Assembly (NCBI GenBank): GCA_026214975.1
Contig: CM047814.1
Coordinates: 22,219,541-22,283,540 of the forward strand
Origin: Gentiana macrophylla
Taxonomy: Eukaryota > Streptophyta > Magnoliopsida > Gentianales > Gentianaceae
Reading direction: 5' to 3'
Length of the DNA: 64,000 bases
The notes below the pieces were generated by a model, which saw nothing but the letters and a program-made list of their open reading frames with translations, was not told the DNA's origin and did no database searches. The translations under genes and the position numbers were made by a program. Below are positions 1-12,006 of the stretch, in pieces (within the stretch, counting starts at the first letter, position 1; each line of letters begins with the position of its first letter).

Positions 1-1547
1 ACATGAAAGGTAGTAGTCATTGCATTTGACTCTTCCGATGATTGGGGTCACGGCGTGTTGCTTTGAGACGCTATCCCGTGATCGTTAGGCATGAAGGGCA
101 TTTTCGTAATTTGCACTTTGTGTCTACGGCCAACATATTCGAAGCCTATCGGGTCACACACATAAGAACATCTAGCGGATTAAAATGTGGTTATAGATGA
201 TAACCAAATAAGGAAAGAATTTATCTCACGACTATAAAGGTTATAGTGGTAAATTAATATGGTGGTATTTATTTATTATGAATAAATTAAATACAAGATA
301 TTAATAATATTATATTAATTAAAGAATATTCCGGATGCCAATTTATTGGCTAAGGTAGCGCAATTTGTGTGTGTATATGATACACTTGGATTGTCAGAAT
401 TTAATTAATAAGTATTCACTAAATATTAATATTAGATACTAATATATATATATAAATAATACCTATGTGTGCGTGTGTGTGCAAAAGTGTTTGGCAGCAT
501 GCGCATGCATGTAATATAAATAGGGGTTCTATTGGGCCCCTTTTTACTACTTTTTGGCGTTTACTACTTCATGTGCCACAAAAATTACTTGAAGATTACA
601 TGATTTTTATATAGGAAGTCGATCACATCAGGTATTCGCTTGTGGAACACCAACGTCGATCAGCGATGGCGTTGGTGTTCCACAAGCGAACACCAGCATG
701 TACCGACGCTCCTATATAAAAAGTGTTAAATCTTAAACGTCGATCCATGACTTTTCATTTGGTGTTCTAGTGGCATACCAACGTCGGTGACACCGACGTT
801 GGTATGCCACTAAAACACCAAGAATGAGTGACGTTTTTTCACCCAAAAATATTCATTAATGTCTTTGCAAAGTAGTAAAAGGGTCCAAATAAACCCACCT
901 ATATATATATATAAAATGGATTTATATGTGTAACAATATATATGTGATATATACACATGTGAAATTGATTTATGGTAATAAAATAAAGATAGTCAATATT
1001 AGATATTGACAATATCTTTAGGAATATTCAATATGAGATATTGTGATATCCTGATTTATTTAATATGAGATATTGTAATAAATGAGATAAATCAATCAAT
1101 TATATTTTCCTTATTTTATTGGAAAAGGTTTTCTTCTCCTCCACACTAGATAGGGGCGCCCCAACCACTATAAATAAGAGGTGGGTGTCAAGCTCTTTTT
1201 TTATGACATCATAATTCCAAGAACTAATAGTTCTTGTGTAAAATAGAGAGCATCCTATAGAGAGTGGAGAGAAGGGAAAAGGCCGGTCTAGCGACCGGAG
1301 TTTTCCAATAGCAATCCATGATGGGATTCCGGTAGGTCGTTCGTGTGGACTAGCGGTAGAGGCCGAACACTTGGGCGGCTCTCTATGCAGAACTACTCTC
1401 CTTAGGCGGTCAAAGCGTCGATCTTTTAGATCAACCAAGGTAACCACCGTCTACTACTCGTTTGTTTATTGCTTAAACGAAGTCGATCCTGGTTAAAAGG
1501 AAATAAAATTTTAAATTCCGCTGCGTTCCCACGTAGATTTCCTAACA
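1..1547 (+). repeat. 5' LTR of a copia retrotransposon, cut by the window edge
   Basis: This stretch is repeated almost base for base near 7820-9362, and the two copies bracket a non-repeated interior, as LTRs do. It ends in CTAACA and is followed at once by a primer-binding site matching initiator tRNA-Met. A TATAAATA box lies at 1169-1176, about 380 bases before the LTR end. Compared with the 3' copy of 2371 bases, roughly 830 bases are missing to the left of the window. A foldback MITE occupies 524-896. Differences from the other copy are mostly short indels. No ORF here looks coding. Confidence 0.9.
524..896. mobile_element. Foldback MITE nested in the copia LTR (copy 1)
   Basis: The segment begins GGGTTCTATTGGGCCCC and ends in the inverse (AGTAGTAAAAGGGTCCAAAT then AAACCC), giving imperfect terminal inverted repeats of about 28 bases. 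Inside are two strong palindromes: 21-base arms at 635-655 and 670-690, and 21-base arms at 769-789 and 791-811 separated by one base. There is no coding capacity. The same element is in the other LTR at 8344-8718, so it was acquired before this retrotransposon copied itself. I could not define a target-site duplication, so the superfamily is open. Confidence 0.7.
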
Positions 1548-1548
1548 G

Positions 1549-1559
1549 TGGTATCAGAG
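1549..1559 (+). other. Primer-binding site (initiator tRNA-Met type)
   Basis: TGGTATCAGAG starts one base after the LTR end. It is the classic copia primer site complementary to the 3' end of initiator tRNA-Met. It fixes the element's orientation as plus. Confidence 0.88.
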
Positions 1560-4500
1560 AGAGAGCTTCGAGCTTAAGCAATAAGCATGTTATTATGCAT
1601 AGTTAATTTTATCGTTTAAATCACGTAATTAAAAGATGAAAGATTTTTGATTTGCAAAATTGATACATGAAAAGAAAAAAAAAAAAAAAAACGAGATCTG
1701 GTGGTGCTCGCCGATCATGGCGGCACCACCCCAACAACGGCGGCGGCGGCGGCGGGCGCGACTGCTTGCGGCGCATCAAATCTGGTCAATCTTTGGCGGA
1801 TCTCCAAATTTTTGTTTTGTGTATTTTGTGATTCAATATGGTTCATAGTTGTGATTGATATCTCCTTTGTTTAGTTGTGTCGTGTGGCTAACCAACCATG
1901 GTTCAAATAGTTTGGCCATTGGGATGCCACATACTAACTAAAATAATAATGGCCTTTCCAAACTTTGTTTGGAATAGCGCTAAGCCCTTTCAAAATATTT
2001 GATTTGGGAAAAGCTTTGAAACTGCAAGCCACTCCAAAATTTTGATTTTGGAAAGTGGCGAAGCTTAAAACTAAAATTATTTGGCCTTTCCAAATATTTG
2101 ATTTGGAATAGCGCAAGCGCCTTTTCAAATATTTGATTTGTAAAGGCTTGCGCTTGTAACACTTCCAAAATTTGATTTTGGAAAGTAGCGAACTAAGCCA
2201 AATTTGGTTTAGAAAACCAAAGCGTCCCTTTGATTACGAATCAAAAGGAAAGAAACAAAAGAGACTTAATTTTAATTTTGATTTATTTTTGAATAGTTCC
2301 AATTAATTAAAATTAAAATTAAAATCGCTTAAAATTAATCGTTAATTTTATTTCGATTAAATCATTTGATTAATTAAATGTTAATTAGTTAATTGATTGG
2401 ATAAAATTATTTAATAGATTAAATGTTAATTGATTAATTAAGACGCAAGTAGTTAAAATTTAATTTTATCTTTTTCATAAGATTTTATTGTATGGATTAG
2501 ATATAGTAGATATAATATGATTATATGGACCCTTAGATTGATCGTGATTCAATCCAGATAGGATAGATGTGAATGATTTAATTTTTCTGTTGGTTTAAAA
2601 ATTGTCCTAGGCCATTATGAAGAACGTGACTAGTTTATTTTACGCATTTATCCTATTCCTTTAGCTCCCCGTAAAGCGGCGGGTGTATTTATTTTATTAG
2701 ATAGAATTAAATGTAACAAGAATGGAAGCGGAGAAGATGGAGACCAAAGAAAGACGAAAATAAAGATCCCATTGGAGAATGGTGCATTAAAGATCCTATT
2801 TGCGGTTTGCATTACCCTAGATTGTGACCAGCGGTTTAAATCGATTTGTATTCGAAACCGCACTTAGGAAAGTCCATGATCATACCGGTTACTTTTACGC
2901 ATTTATTTATTTTGTGCTTGTATTTATTTTATATGATACGATAGATGCATGACTAGGCACGATCTAGATAAATGTGTAGGATGTATGTTTATAGAGATAG
3001 ACATATTTATGATGAGACCATGATTAAAATTAATTAAGTGAATTAATTTACGTAAATACTTCCACCTCAAAAGAATCAAGTTGAAATTGCCTCCCATATT
3101 ATAATGATGGTGAAGAGCCCTTGTTCGGATCCAACTCATCACCCAAAGCGGGGGTTGACCTACCTCGGGTATATCGTCATTATCGAGATATGATCGTATG
3201 AGATCTCACGAATATTGGGGTTATGACTTGACTAAGAATTCTCTCGGCCACCAGCCAAAGCGGGGTCGTTTGGATTTTAGAGGCAAGGGTTTGACTACTT
3301 CATAAGATGAAAATTGTCAAAGAGTTGACTAGTCAAACAACAAGAGTCGTATAAGATCACGATTGACAAGGGATGTTGTCTACCTATTATGCTATTTTAG
3401 CCCACCACCAAAGCGGGTCGGGGTAGTTTAGTGGGATCTTGTCCACTAAAGAAATTAATAATTCTTGAAAGTCAATTGGAAGTAGTTGACTAGTGGGAGC
3501 AAAATCATAAACCAAAAGACCATTTTTGATTTTGCGTGTATAAACAACAACACTCATTTATTTTCATTTTTATGTTGTAGTTTTTAGCAAACTTTATATT
3601 TATGTTTAATTCTCGATTAGTAAAACCAAATTATGATCATACCTTTTGAAAACGTTCTCAAATATGGTTAAGTAATTTTAATCCTTTTAAAAATAAGCAA
3701 TGACATGAGCCATGCCGTTATAGTAGTTAGAGACAAGGAGATTACATAATTGATGCAAATTGCTCGAGACTTTAATTATTAATGAAAGCGGAAGCTCATG
3801 ATATGATTAAATCATTTGAAATAAGTTTCAACGAATTAGTCATATATTGGATACGATCCAAGATGATCATTCAGTCATACGATGACAATTAATTCAAACG
3901 TTGGATAAGAATGACCACATCTAATTTTGGAAAGGTTGTTTTCAAAATTATAAGATTTAAGTATCGACTTAATTCTATCATTGCTTAAAGGTTAATTAAA
4001 TAGTCAATGTTTTGAATACGATTCAAAAGGATGAATAAACTATTTAATAAACTTTAGATTTTCTTTATGAAAAAAAAAAATCAAAGACATAGCTCTTGTG
4101 ATCTTTCTTAAGTCTTATGAAGACTACACCAAGAAATATTTACAAGTGCTTGAAGGATTAAAAGGGAAATTTAGGGCATGTGCTTAAATAGATAACTTAT
4201 TGAAGTTTCTATTATAGGCAAGTGAGTTGAGATAAATTTGTCTAAGTTCAAGTCGACTCTTAGATATATGATATCTTACGAGTGTGATTAAATTAGAAAG
4301 ATTAAATACAGATATGGAAGGTGAAGCAAACGTTGTAACACTTACCATATTCTGGATCTAGTAAACTGATAAGGGAACTAAATAAATGTTATTATGTTCC
4401 GGTTCTTATGAAGAACGTACTTTCAGTTATCCGTCAGGATTTGAGAGACATATTCAATTGTAAAGAATAAATGTTATTCCGATAAAGTTGGAAGGTCACT

Positions 4501-5337
4501 GAATCCAACATACTAGATTGATGTCACTATATAGTTGATATATGTGATAAGATCTCAACTAAATATTTGTATGGTTATTATCCTTGATTTGTGGTTACTC
4601 TAGACATAGTCTCTCTGGAAGGGAAGCGTGTAATTAAACGTCATTCTGATGATGTTGAACCATATGATTATGAATCATGTGGGTTATACGTATCTTATCC
4701 AAAGAGGACTAAAATACCTTTTTCAAAAGGTTGTAAGATCTAGAAAAATTGTCTAAAGCCTAAACATACCGATGTTTGTTGGCTTATGACAATTAATGCT
4801 ACAAATAATTATTTGTTAATCTCTATAACTATTTTTAGAAATAGTCAAGTGTACTCAGTGAAGTGCATAATTCGGAAAGCCCGAAAAGTTCGAGCTAGTA
4901 ATGCGAATATGAGATTGATGAGCTACTTAGGAATTAATCTTCAATTGGATTGAAGTAATTAATACTGAAGGGTGTTTCGAAGTCGTGCGAAAGGAATAAG
5001 ATTCTCCTTTGAAGGATACCATCTTTGGGATACGCAATTAGATTGTGTTCACTAAATGGCAACAACACTTTATATGATAAAGGTGTGGCGCAAGCCATCT
5101 GAAGTATCCCTTACCCGTTTTGGGATGGTGCCTCATACTTAACCAAGTTCCAAAGAATAAAGGTTGAATAAATTCCATATTAGATATGGAAGAGGATAAT
5201 GTCAAATCTGCCTTTAACCGATGATTTGAAGTTGTCATAAGCAAAGTCGGAAAGGTTTGGAGCCTAGTACGACATATGCAACTTTGTGGAATATCTCGGC
5301 AAATCTGTTAGATATTATTTACTCATCCAGCGGAGCA

Positions 5338-6620
5338 AAAGGTGTTTGTCTCCAAACATGTTTGTCTTAGAGAGAAGTGTTTCTTTCAAAAGAGACAATT
5401 AGGAGTAAAAGGATCTCAAAGGTAGTTTGAGAACCACAATGAAATATTCAACCATAGGAACGTGAGCGAGACGCCAGATAGCGATGAGGTGTAAAACACT
5501 GCTTCAGTGCACACAAAAAGTTCTGCAAGTCTGTGGATAACCTCAAGCCTGAAAAGGCTGCCGGTATGTTCATCTTGAAGAATGAACATCTCACGACTTA
5601 TGAAAGAATGTTTGAAAGGCATGTTTGAGAGATATGGCCAGGAGCCATAATATCTAAATTAGATTCCATCAGTGACAACCAGGTTGTGAACCTAGTCTGT
5701 CTTACCTAAAGGGAATGTCCCTGAAAGGCTGACATGGATAGTAATATGATTACCATAAGGCTATAGTGGCGGGCCGAAGGGTATGAGGTGTAAACCTTGT
5801 AATTATCTTTATCTTTGCCAAATTGTGCCTGGTTCTATTCGGATGATGCTTGTTATAACTTCGTATCATGGCTATATGATAGTGTTGAAGACGTTGGGTA
5901 GAAAGCTCGATGTTCATAGACGATAACATGATATGTAAGCCCACGAGATCCATTTATGGACTCAACAAGTTTCTCTAGACGATTTCTTTGTTTGATAATC
6001 AAAGGCGTTTGATTTAGTCAAAAGAAGGATATGCCCAATGTGCGAGATGGATAGTGGGAGTGTGTTATGATTTTTGAGTAAGGTATTATATATCTCTCTC
6101 GAGAATTATCACCCCATGTCACAGTCAATTAATGTTTGGTAGTTCAAGGTTTTTTACAAAAGCACTTGGATTAGTAGTTCTTATTTTTAGAAATAAGAAT
6201 CTATAGTGATAGATTGAACTGCTGTTAGATTATAGTTTACCTATATAGATGTGATGCTGAAAGAAGTTTAGCATAGATCGCGAGATCTATCTATGTTAGG
6301 ACATTGGTCCTAAAGATAAGGTGAAAGATGATGTTTATGGAAGGTTTCCTTCGCTCCTGCGATAGGAACCATCATAAAAGGAATGCCGGATGTTCATAGT
6401 TCATGAATAGTCATGAGCAAGTATGAAAGTAAATCTGGTGAATGTCGAGAATATCCTTAAACAAGTTAAGGAAGAATTCCTGGTTTATCGAAACTTGGAA
6501 TTAAATAAACGTAGATATACTGAGGCGTATATCCCGAGTCTTATGAAGGCGAGTGGGAGCTACAAATGCAGGTTTGCAATCACTTTGAATAAGTGATACA
6601 ATGAAGTGGAAATGTTCTTA
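5338..6620 (+). pseudogene. Copia pol relic: integrase C-terminus and reverse transcriptase
   Basis: Around 5341-5400 the translation, with frame changes, reads like the copia integrase tail motif KVFVS-x-FLERE. At 5952-5975 it gives IYGLNK, matching the conserved copia RT motif IYGLKQASR. Near 6240-6275 it resembles the YIDxMLKxF segment after the RT catalytic block. Stops and frameshifts interrupt every frame. In an intact element this polyprotein would supply integration and reverse transcription in cytoplasmic virus-like particles. The identification rests on short motifs in the right order, so lineage within copia is not assigned. Confidence 0.6.
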
Positions 6621-6991
6621 GCGATGGGTCATCAGAAATTCTACAACTAGGCCAAAACACAGTAGTGCCTTAGAGCGCGGCGGGAGCAAAGATACATGGA
6701 TCTAGAAGGTTCATTCTTGAACTCAGTGCGGTTCTTCCACCTTTTATATAGCCGATATAGTAAGTGGATTTATTGCTTGAAGCAAGGACCGTGGTCTCGT
6801 CGAGAGATTCGTGTGTGTGTTGAGGCGGTTCCTTTGACTTGGTCATATGGAACGTGATATGAAGATAGTCTGAGTCCCCACGGATAGCGATCCGTTTATG
6901 GCTAGGGCTAGTTGCGAGTATTGCATGAGATTCTTGTGTTTCAACTTGGTCTTGTGTGTGCGAGTGATTGGTTTTAGGCCAAGTGGGAGAT

Positions 6992-9362
6992 TGTTGGAAT
7001 AGTGTCCTAAACCCAATCGGGTTGGACCGGATCCGACCGGGTCGGATCATTTCTACTATTTCTTTATGTTTATACATATATAAAATGGCTTTTATGTTGT
7101 CATATATATGTTCTTTTAAAGAACCAATTATGAATTGTTATATGATAACGTCCTTAGTATTAAACTGTGATAGAGAAACCATGATAGGCGATTATGGTTG
7201 ATGAGATCTCTAATCACTTTAATAAGTTTGATACTTAAATGTCTCTAGGCTGATGTACTATTAAACGGGACATTGATAGTATAAAAGAGACTAGCACGTA
7301 TTAGATGTCTTCGTCTTTAAGGCGTAGATAGATCTCGTCTATCGAAGTGTAGAGACACTTGGACTGTACGTGGACGTGTATTAGAGAATGCGTACGTTAG
7401 ACTGACCCACTTACACGGATAAGTGTCACACTATGTGACGGTTGTGTAATTATCCTTAAGACCGGAGTCTTCATGGCATCACGGTGTGGATTGTCATGCT
7501 TTGACACTATTGAGGTTTCCTCTAACCACGGGGCGATCATGCGGTAGTGATTGGGTATGATACTGAAGCATGCGGAGTATACATGATTGGTCGTCCGGGA
7601 ATCGCGTATCCTATGATTGGGATCGAATATCCGAAATGGCCTTCTTATAAGGAATGTCTTACTCTCGTGAATCTTTGCAAAGTGGGAGTAAATGAGTTAC
7701 TTCGAGAGAGCATGATATCCAGATTATAAGATACGGTCGTTGATGTTTTGACACTTTCGACTAACGACCGTATGGATATTATTACTGATGATAGGATTGT
7801 AAGTTACACGTGCAATGTTTCACATGAAAGGTAGTAGTCATTGCATTTGACTCTTCCGATGATTGGGGTCACGGCGTGTTGCTGCAGACGCTATCCCGTG
7901 ATCGTTAGGCATGAAGGGCATTTTAAGTAATTTGCACTTTGTGTCTACGGCCAACATATTCGGAAGCCTATCGGGTCACACACATAAGAACATCTAGCCG
8001 ATTAAAATGTGGTTATAGATGATAACCAAATAAGGAAAGAATTTATCTCACGACTATAAAGGTTATAGTGGTAAATTAATATGGTGGTATTTATTTATTA
8101 TGAATAAATTAAATACAAGATATTAATAATATTATATTAATTAAAGAATATTCCGGATGCCAATTTATTGGCTAAGGTGGCGCAATTTGTGTGTGTATAT
8201 GATACACTTGGATTGTGCAATTTAATTAATAGTATTACCAAATATTAATATTAGATACTAATATATATATATAAATAATACCTATGTGTGCGTGTGTGTG
8301 CAAAAGTGTTTGGCAGCATGCGCATGCATGTAATATAAATAGGGGGTTCTATTTGGACCCCCCCTATTTACTACTTGCACCCATTTACTACTTGTACCAC
8401 AAAAAATTACTTCGGGCACCACATGATTTTTATATAGGGAAATCGATCACATGCGGTGTTCCTTGTGGAACACCAACGTCGATCCGCAATGGCGTTGGTG
8501 TTCCACAAGGAACACCGATGTGGCGACGCCTATATAAAAAAGTGTTAAATCTTAGAACGTCGGTCCATGACTTTTCATCGGTGTTCTGAGTGGCATACCA
8601 ACGTCGGTGACACCGGCGTTGGTATGCCACTAAACACCATGATAATAGTGACGTTTTTTCACCGAAAAATATTCATTAATGTCTTTCGCAAGTAGTAAAA
8701 GAAGTCCAAATAGAACCCACCTATATATATATATAAAATGGATTTATATGTGTAACAATATATATGTGATATATACACATGTGTAAAAATTGATTTATGG
8801 TAATAAAATAAAGATAGTCAATATTAGATATTGACAATATCTTTGAGGAATATTCAATATGAGATATTGACAATATCCTAGATTTATTTAATATGAGATA
8901 TTGTAATAAATGAGATAAATCAATCAATTATATTTTCCTTATTTTATTGGAAAAGGTTTTCTTCTCCTCCACACTAGATAGGGCGCCCCAACCACTATAA
9001 ATAAGAGGTGGGTGTCAAGCTCTTTTGTACATCACAATTCCAAGAACTAATAGTTCTTGTGTAAAATAGAGAGCATCCTATAGAGAGTTGGAGAGAAGGA
9101 AAAAGGCGGTCTAGCGACCGGAGTTTTCCAATAGCAATCCATGATGGGATTCCGCGGTGTACGTGTGGACTAGCGGGTAGAGGCCGAACACTTGGGCGGC
9201 TCTATGCGAACTACTCTCCCCAGACGGTCAAAGCGTCGATCTTTTAGATCAACCAAGGTAACCACCGCTACTACTCGTTTGTTTATTGCTTAAACGAAGT
9301 CGATCCTGGTTAAAAGGAAATAAAATTTTAAATTCATTGCGTTCCCACGTAGATTTCTAACA
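6992..9362 (+). repeat. 3' LTR of the copia element
   Basis: It starts TGTTGGAATAG directly after the polypurine tract and ends CTAACA, so it has TG...CA ends and a length of 2371 bases. From about 7823 onward it aligns to the window's first 1547 bases. A TATAAATA box lies at 8996-9003 at the same relative place as in the 5' copy. The MITE at 8344-8718 is shared. The base after the LTR enters a different copia fragment on the opposite strand, so this element inserted into an older one. Confidence 0.88.
8344..8718. mobile_element. Foldback MITE nested in the copia LTR (copy 2)
   Basis: The ends are GGGTTCTATTTGGACC and its near inverse, finishing TCCAAATAGAACCC. The first palindrome has perfect 24-base arms at 8455-8478 and 8493-8516. 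Each arm itself contains the small inverted repeat GGTGTTCC-TTGT-GGAACACC. The second palindrome, around 8589-8631, has one mismatch compared with copy 1. It is non-coding. Confidence 0.72.
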
Positions 9363-10317
9363 AGACCCATGTTTACCTAGTGTAATCATCAAGAAAATGA
9401 ATGTAATATAGATAACCAGATTTAGAGTGAACTGGAGATGGACCCCACAAATCAGTATGAATCAATTCAAGCACAGAACAAGTATGAGAGACAGAAACAG
9501 GATAAGGTCTAGCATGATGTTTGCCAAATTGGCAAGATTCACAGAAATCCACAGCAGAAATAAAAGACATATTACATAAATTTTTGATTTGATTTAAAAT
9601 AGAGACAGAGGGGTGTCCTAGTCTTTGATGCCACAAGTTTGCATCATACTTAGGGGACATTTGAGCAACTAAAGACATACTATTATTAGAGGGAAGAGAG
9701 GAAGACTTCTCAGCAGAATGAGTCTTGGATTGAAGGGAGCTGACCGGGACACTGATTTGGTAAAGGCCATCCTTAAGCACTCCTTCCAGGATGATTTTCT
9801 TGGTAAGGGTATCCTTCACAAAACAAGAATTAGCATGAAATTCTACAAACACAGAATGATCAGTAGTTAATTTGGAAATGCTTAACAAATTCTTAGTGAT
9901 AGAGGGAACATGAAGGATATTGTGAAGATAGAGATGAGAGTGATTAGATGTGGGAAGCTTAGAATGACCTATGTGATCAATTTTCAGGTTCTCACCAGAT
10001 CCAACAGTCAAGGATTCAGAGCCCTCATATCCAGAGTTGATGTGCAGGTTGCTAAGATCAGATGTTACATGGCTAGTTGCTCCACTATCAACATACCGAT
10101 GGGTCATTCACGATGATCGGGAGTGACCGGTAAGTCGCATTTTGTCTAGGACCATTTGGTTGATTTCCACGAACCACCATTAGAGTTTGGATTGGAGTAT
10201 CTGAAGTAACACTCCACAGCAGTATGACCAACCTTTTTACAAATTTGACAGGTTGGTCTGTTGGCAGTGTTATTGGTGGTATGATTCCCAGGATTTGCAT
10301 TATTCCGGCCTCCCCTA
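9363..10317 (-). pseudogene. Copia gag-pol fragment: zinc knuckle, protease, integrase N-terminus
   Basis: A 244-codon open stretch at 9373-10107 begins with the aspartic protease signature VDSGATSHVT. It continues with the pre-integrase zinc motif (NLWHQRLGHPS...CESCQFGKH) and the start of the integrase core (HTDLWGPSP...YYIHFLDDYTR). Upstream in another frame, 10209-10250 encodes a gag zinc knuckle, CQICKKVGHTAVEC. A frameshift therefore separates gag from protease. The fragment stops at the end of the neighbouring copia LTR (9362) and at the gypsy LTR near 10318. It is a piece of an older element split by later insertions, non-functional and without its own LTRs in view. Confidence 0.88.
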
Positions 10318-11880
10318 TGATGGAGTCGACCCTTTCATGCATTTCACACGTGTTTTACCCCTACTTTGATAGCATTCCGGGCCCATTTCTATCGTATAAA
10401 CATGTTTTCATGCTATCTTTATCACTTCCGGTTCCACATTCGCACTTAATAGAAAATATCATTTTTATCATTGAAATGTGGACATTTATCGCACAGACGG
10501 GGTATTTTGTACCCCACGAGATTACACGTGTTGGTTTATTTATGTGCTATTTCAGTGCTTCGATTATTAAATTGAATGGAAATGATGAGATATGATGAAG
10601 AAGGTGATAAGGATTACATTATGGGCCGAGCCAACCCCTCCAATGCAACTCAGTTCGCCAGTCAAGTCAGGTCAATGCTCCAAAAGCCCAACAGCAGGCC
10701 GAATGCTTCTATTTGGAGACTTAGAATTAATACCATTATAAATATATTTTAGTTAGATACTTTTTAGGCAAAAAAATGAAAATTGCTGGGGACTAAGTAT
10801 GTAATAAACAAATATATTAGTTAGATTAGAAATGAGGATTTACTGGGAAGAAACAGGGGACGACGACCTGGGGTTTCCTCAGTTCAACTTCGGCTACAAC
10901 TTTTGGTCTTTTAATTTAGTTAATTAGGGTAATTAATGCTTGGGATTTGATATATGATACTTAGAACATCATCTTTTGGTTGGATTTTCATGAAATCAAA
11001 GCTTAGATGAATGCTTTCATGGGTATTTCTTCAATTAAGGTATACTTTCTGTTTAGCTCTATTTCTTGTATTAATGGCTTTAATTGGTGTAATTTGCTTG
11101 GTTATTGCATTAATCATGTGTAGGTAAGTCAATTGTGGTTGGGTGACTTGAAGATTGGTTGGATGTTGTCTTAATTGCTTGGAAATTGAGTAGAATTGTA
11201 GCATAAAGTTCTTAATTCATTCTTGTCATGACGTTCCCTCTTAGTGTTTGTTAGTAATTTTTTATTGTCTACTTGAACTACTTCGTTGATTTGATGCGTA
11301 GTTGCAAAAATTAACTTAGATGAGGAGACACCATGAACACCTAGTAAAACCACCTATAGTCTAGGATTGGTTTCTTAAGTGTGTTCTCCAACTCGTTTTG
11401 GGAGTAATTAATGCGTAGTTAATCGTTTGTTCTAGTCTTAATCGATAGGATTAATGTGTTAACTATAGTACACTAATGCAAGAGATTGATTGGTGTGATT
11501 CGAGGGTTTGCACCGGGAATGTGTTAAGAACTCGTTTGTGAAGCTCACTTTCCAAGTTGATTTTGATAATTTGCATCTAACCAATCGGATTGTCACTCTA
11601 ACCACTCCTTGTCATATCATCTTTAGTCTACTCTTTCAATAGCTCTTTTACTTGGTTGTTTTATTTTTAAGTTTACACCTTAGCACTTAGCATTTTATAA
11701 AAATCAAGATTCACTACTCGAGTTATGGATACACCTAGACTAGATGTCTTGGCCGCTTTGGTACTTAACTGAGATTTCTCTCTGTGGATACGACCTTGAC
11801 TCACCGATCTAAACTACAATTGACCCGGTACTCTGCCGGTTAGATTGGAAGCCTAGTGAGGCCGATCAAGCTTCTCTTAG
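10318..11880 (+). repeat. LTR of an Athila-like gypsy element (approximate borders)
   Basis: The sequence changes from copia gag to TGATGGAGTCGACC near 10318. About 1.56 kb later comes a gypsy primer-binding site. A length of 1.5 kb and the following PBS and gag type fit Athila-type LTRs. The second LTR is not found in the window, so both borders are inferred. The exact 3' end is unclear because several CA dinucleotides precede the PBS. No coding sequence is seen. Confidence 0.6.
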
Positions 11881-11886
11881 ATTAGC

Positions 11887-11905
11887 TAGCGCCGTTGCCG
11901 GGGAG
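11887..11905 (+). other. Primer-binding site of the outer Athila-like element
   Basis: TAGCGCCGTTGCCGGGGAG is nearly the same as the PBS at 13542-13559 and is typical of Athila-type plant gypsy elements. About 100 bases of leader follow before the inner element interrupts at 12006. Confidence 0.7.
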
Positions 11906-12001
11906 AAATCTTTCAGTTGATATCTTGTAAGTAGCTAAAACATTTGGGACTAGTTTTTTTTTCCTTTTACTGTTTTCTTGTTGTTTGAGTCTGTGCAGTT
12001 T

Positions 12002-12006
12002 GTGAC
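12002..12006. repeat. Target-site duplication GTGAC (left copy)
   Basis: GTGAC directly precedes the inner LTR element and recurs at 17828-17832 directly after it. This is the five-base duplication expected of LTR-element integration. It proves the inner element inserted into the leader and gag of the outer element. Confidence 0.9.

Larger units (their letters stand above)
1548..6991 (+). mobile_element. Internal region of the decayed copia element
   Basis: This is 5.4 kb between the LTRs, a normal length for a copia interior, but with no ORF over 135 codons. The first kilobase is AT-rich leader with a purine tract near 1673-1690 and repeated TTTCCAAA-ATTTTG words around 1940-2190. Pol traces are recognisable from about 5340. 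The gag portion cannot be recognised in any frame. The polypurine tract AAGTGGGAGA (6981-6990) sits directly before the 3' LTR. The element cannot encode its own proteins. Confidence 0.8.

Noticed and set aside
1660..1848. Arg-rich ORF after the copia primer-binding site as a gag start
   Set aside because: It is produced by A-runs and GGC-rich simple sequence, is only 62 codons, and has no gag motif.
8284..8630. Cys-rich ORF and its antisense partner over the LTR MITE
   Set aside because: Both are translations of a palindrome inside a non-coding MITE; the other LTR copy does not keep them.
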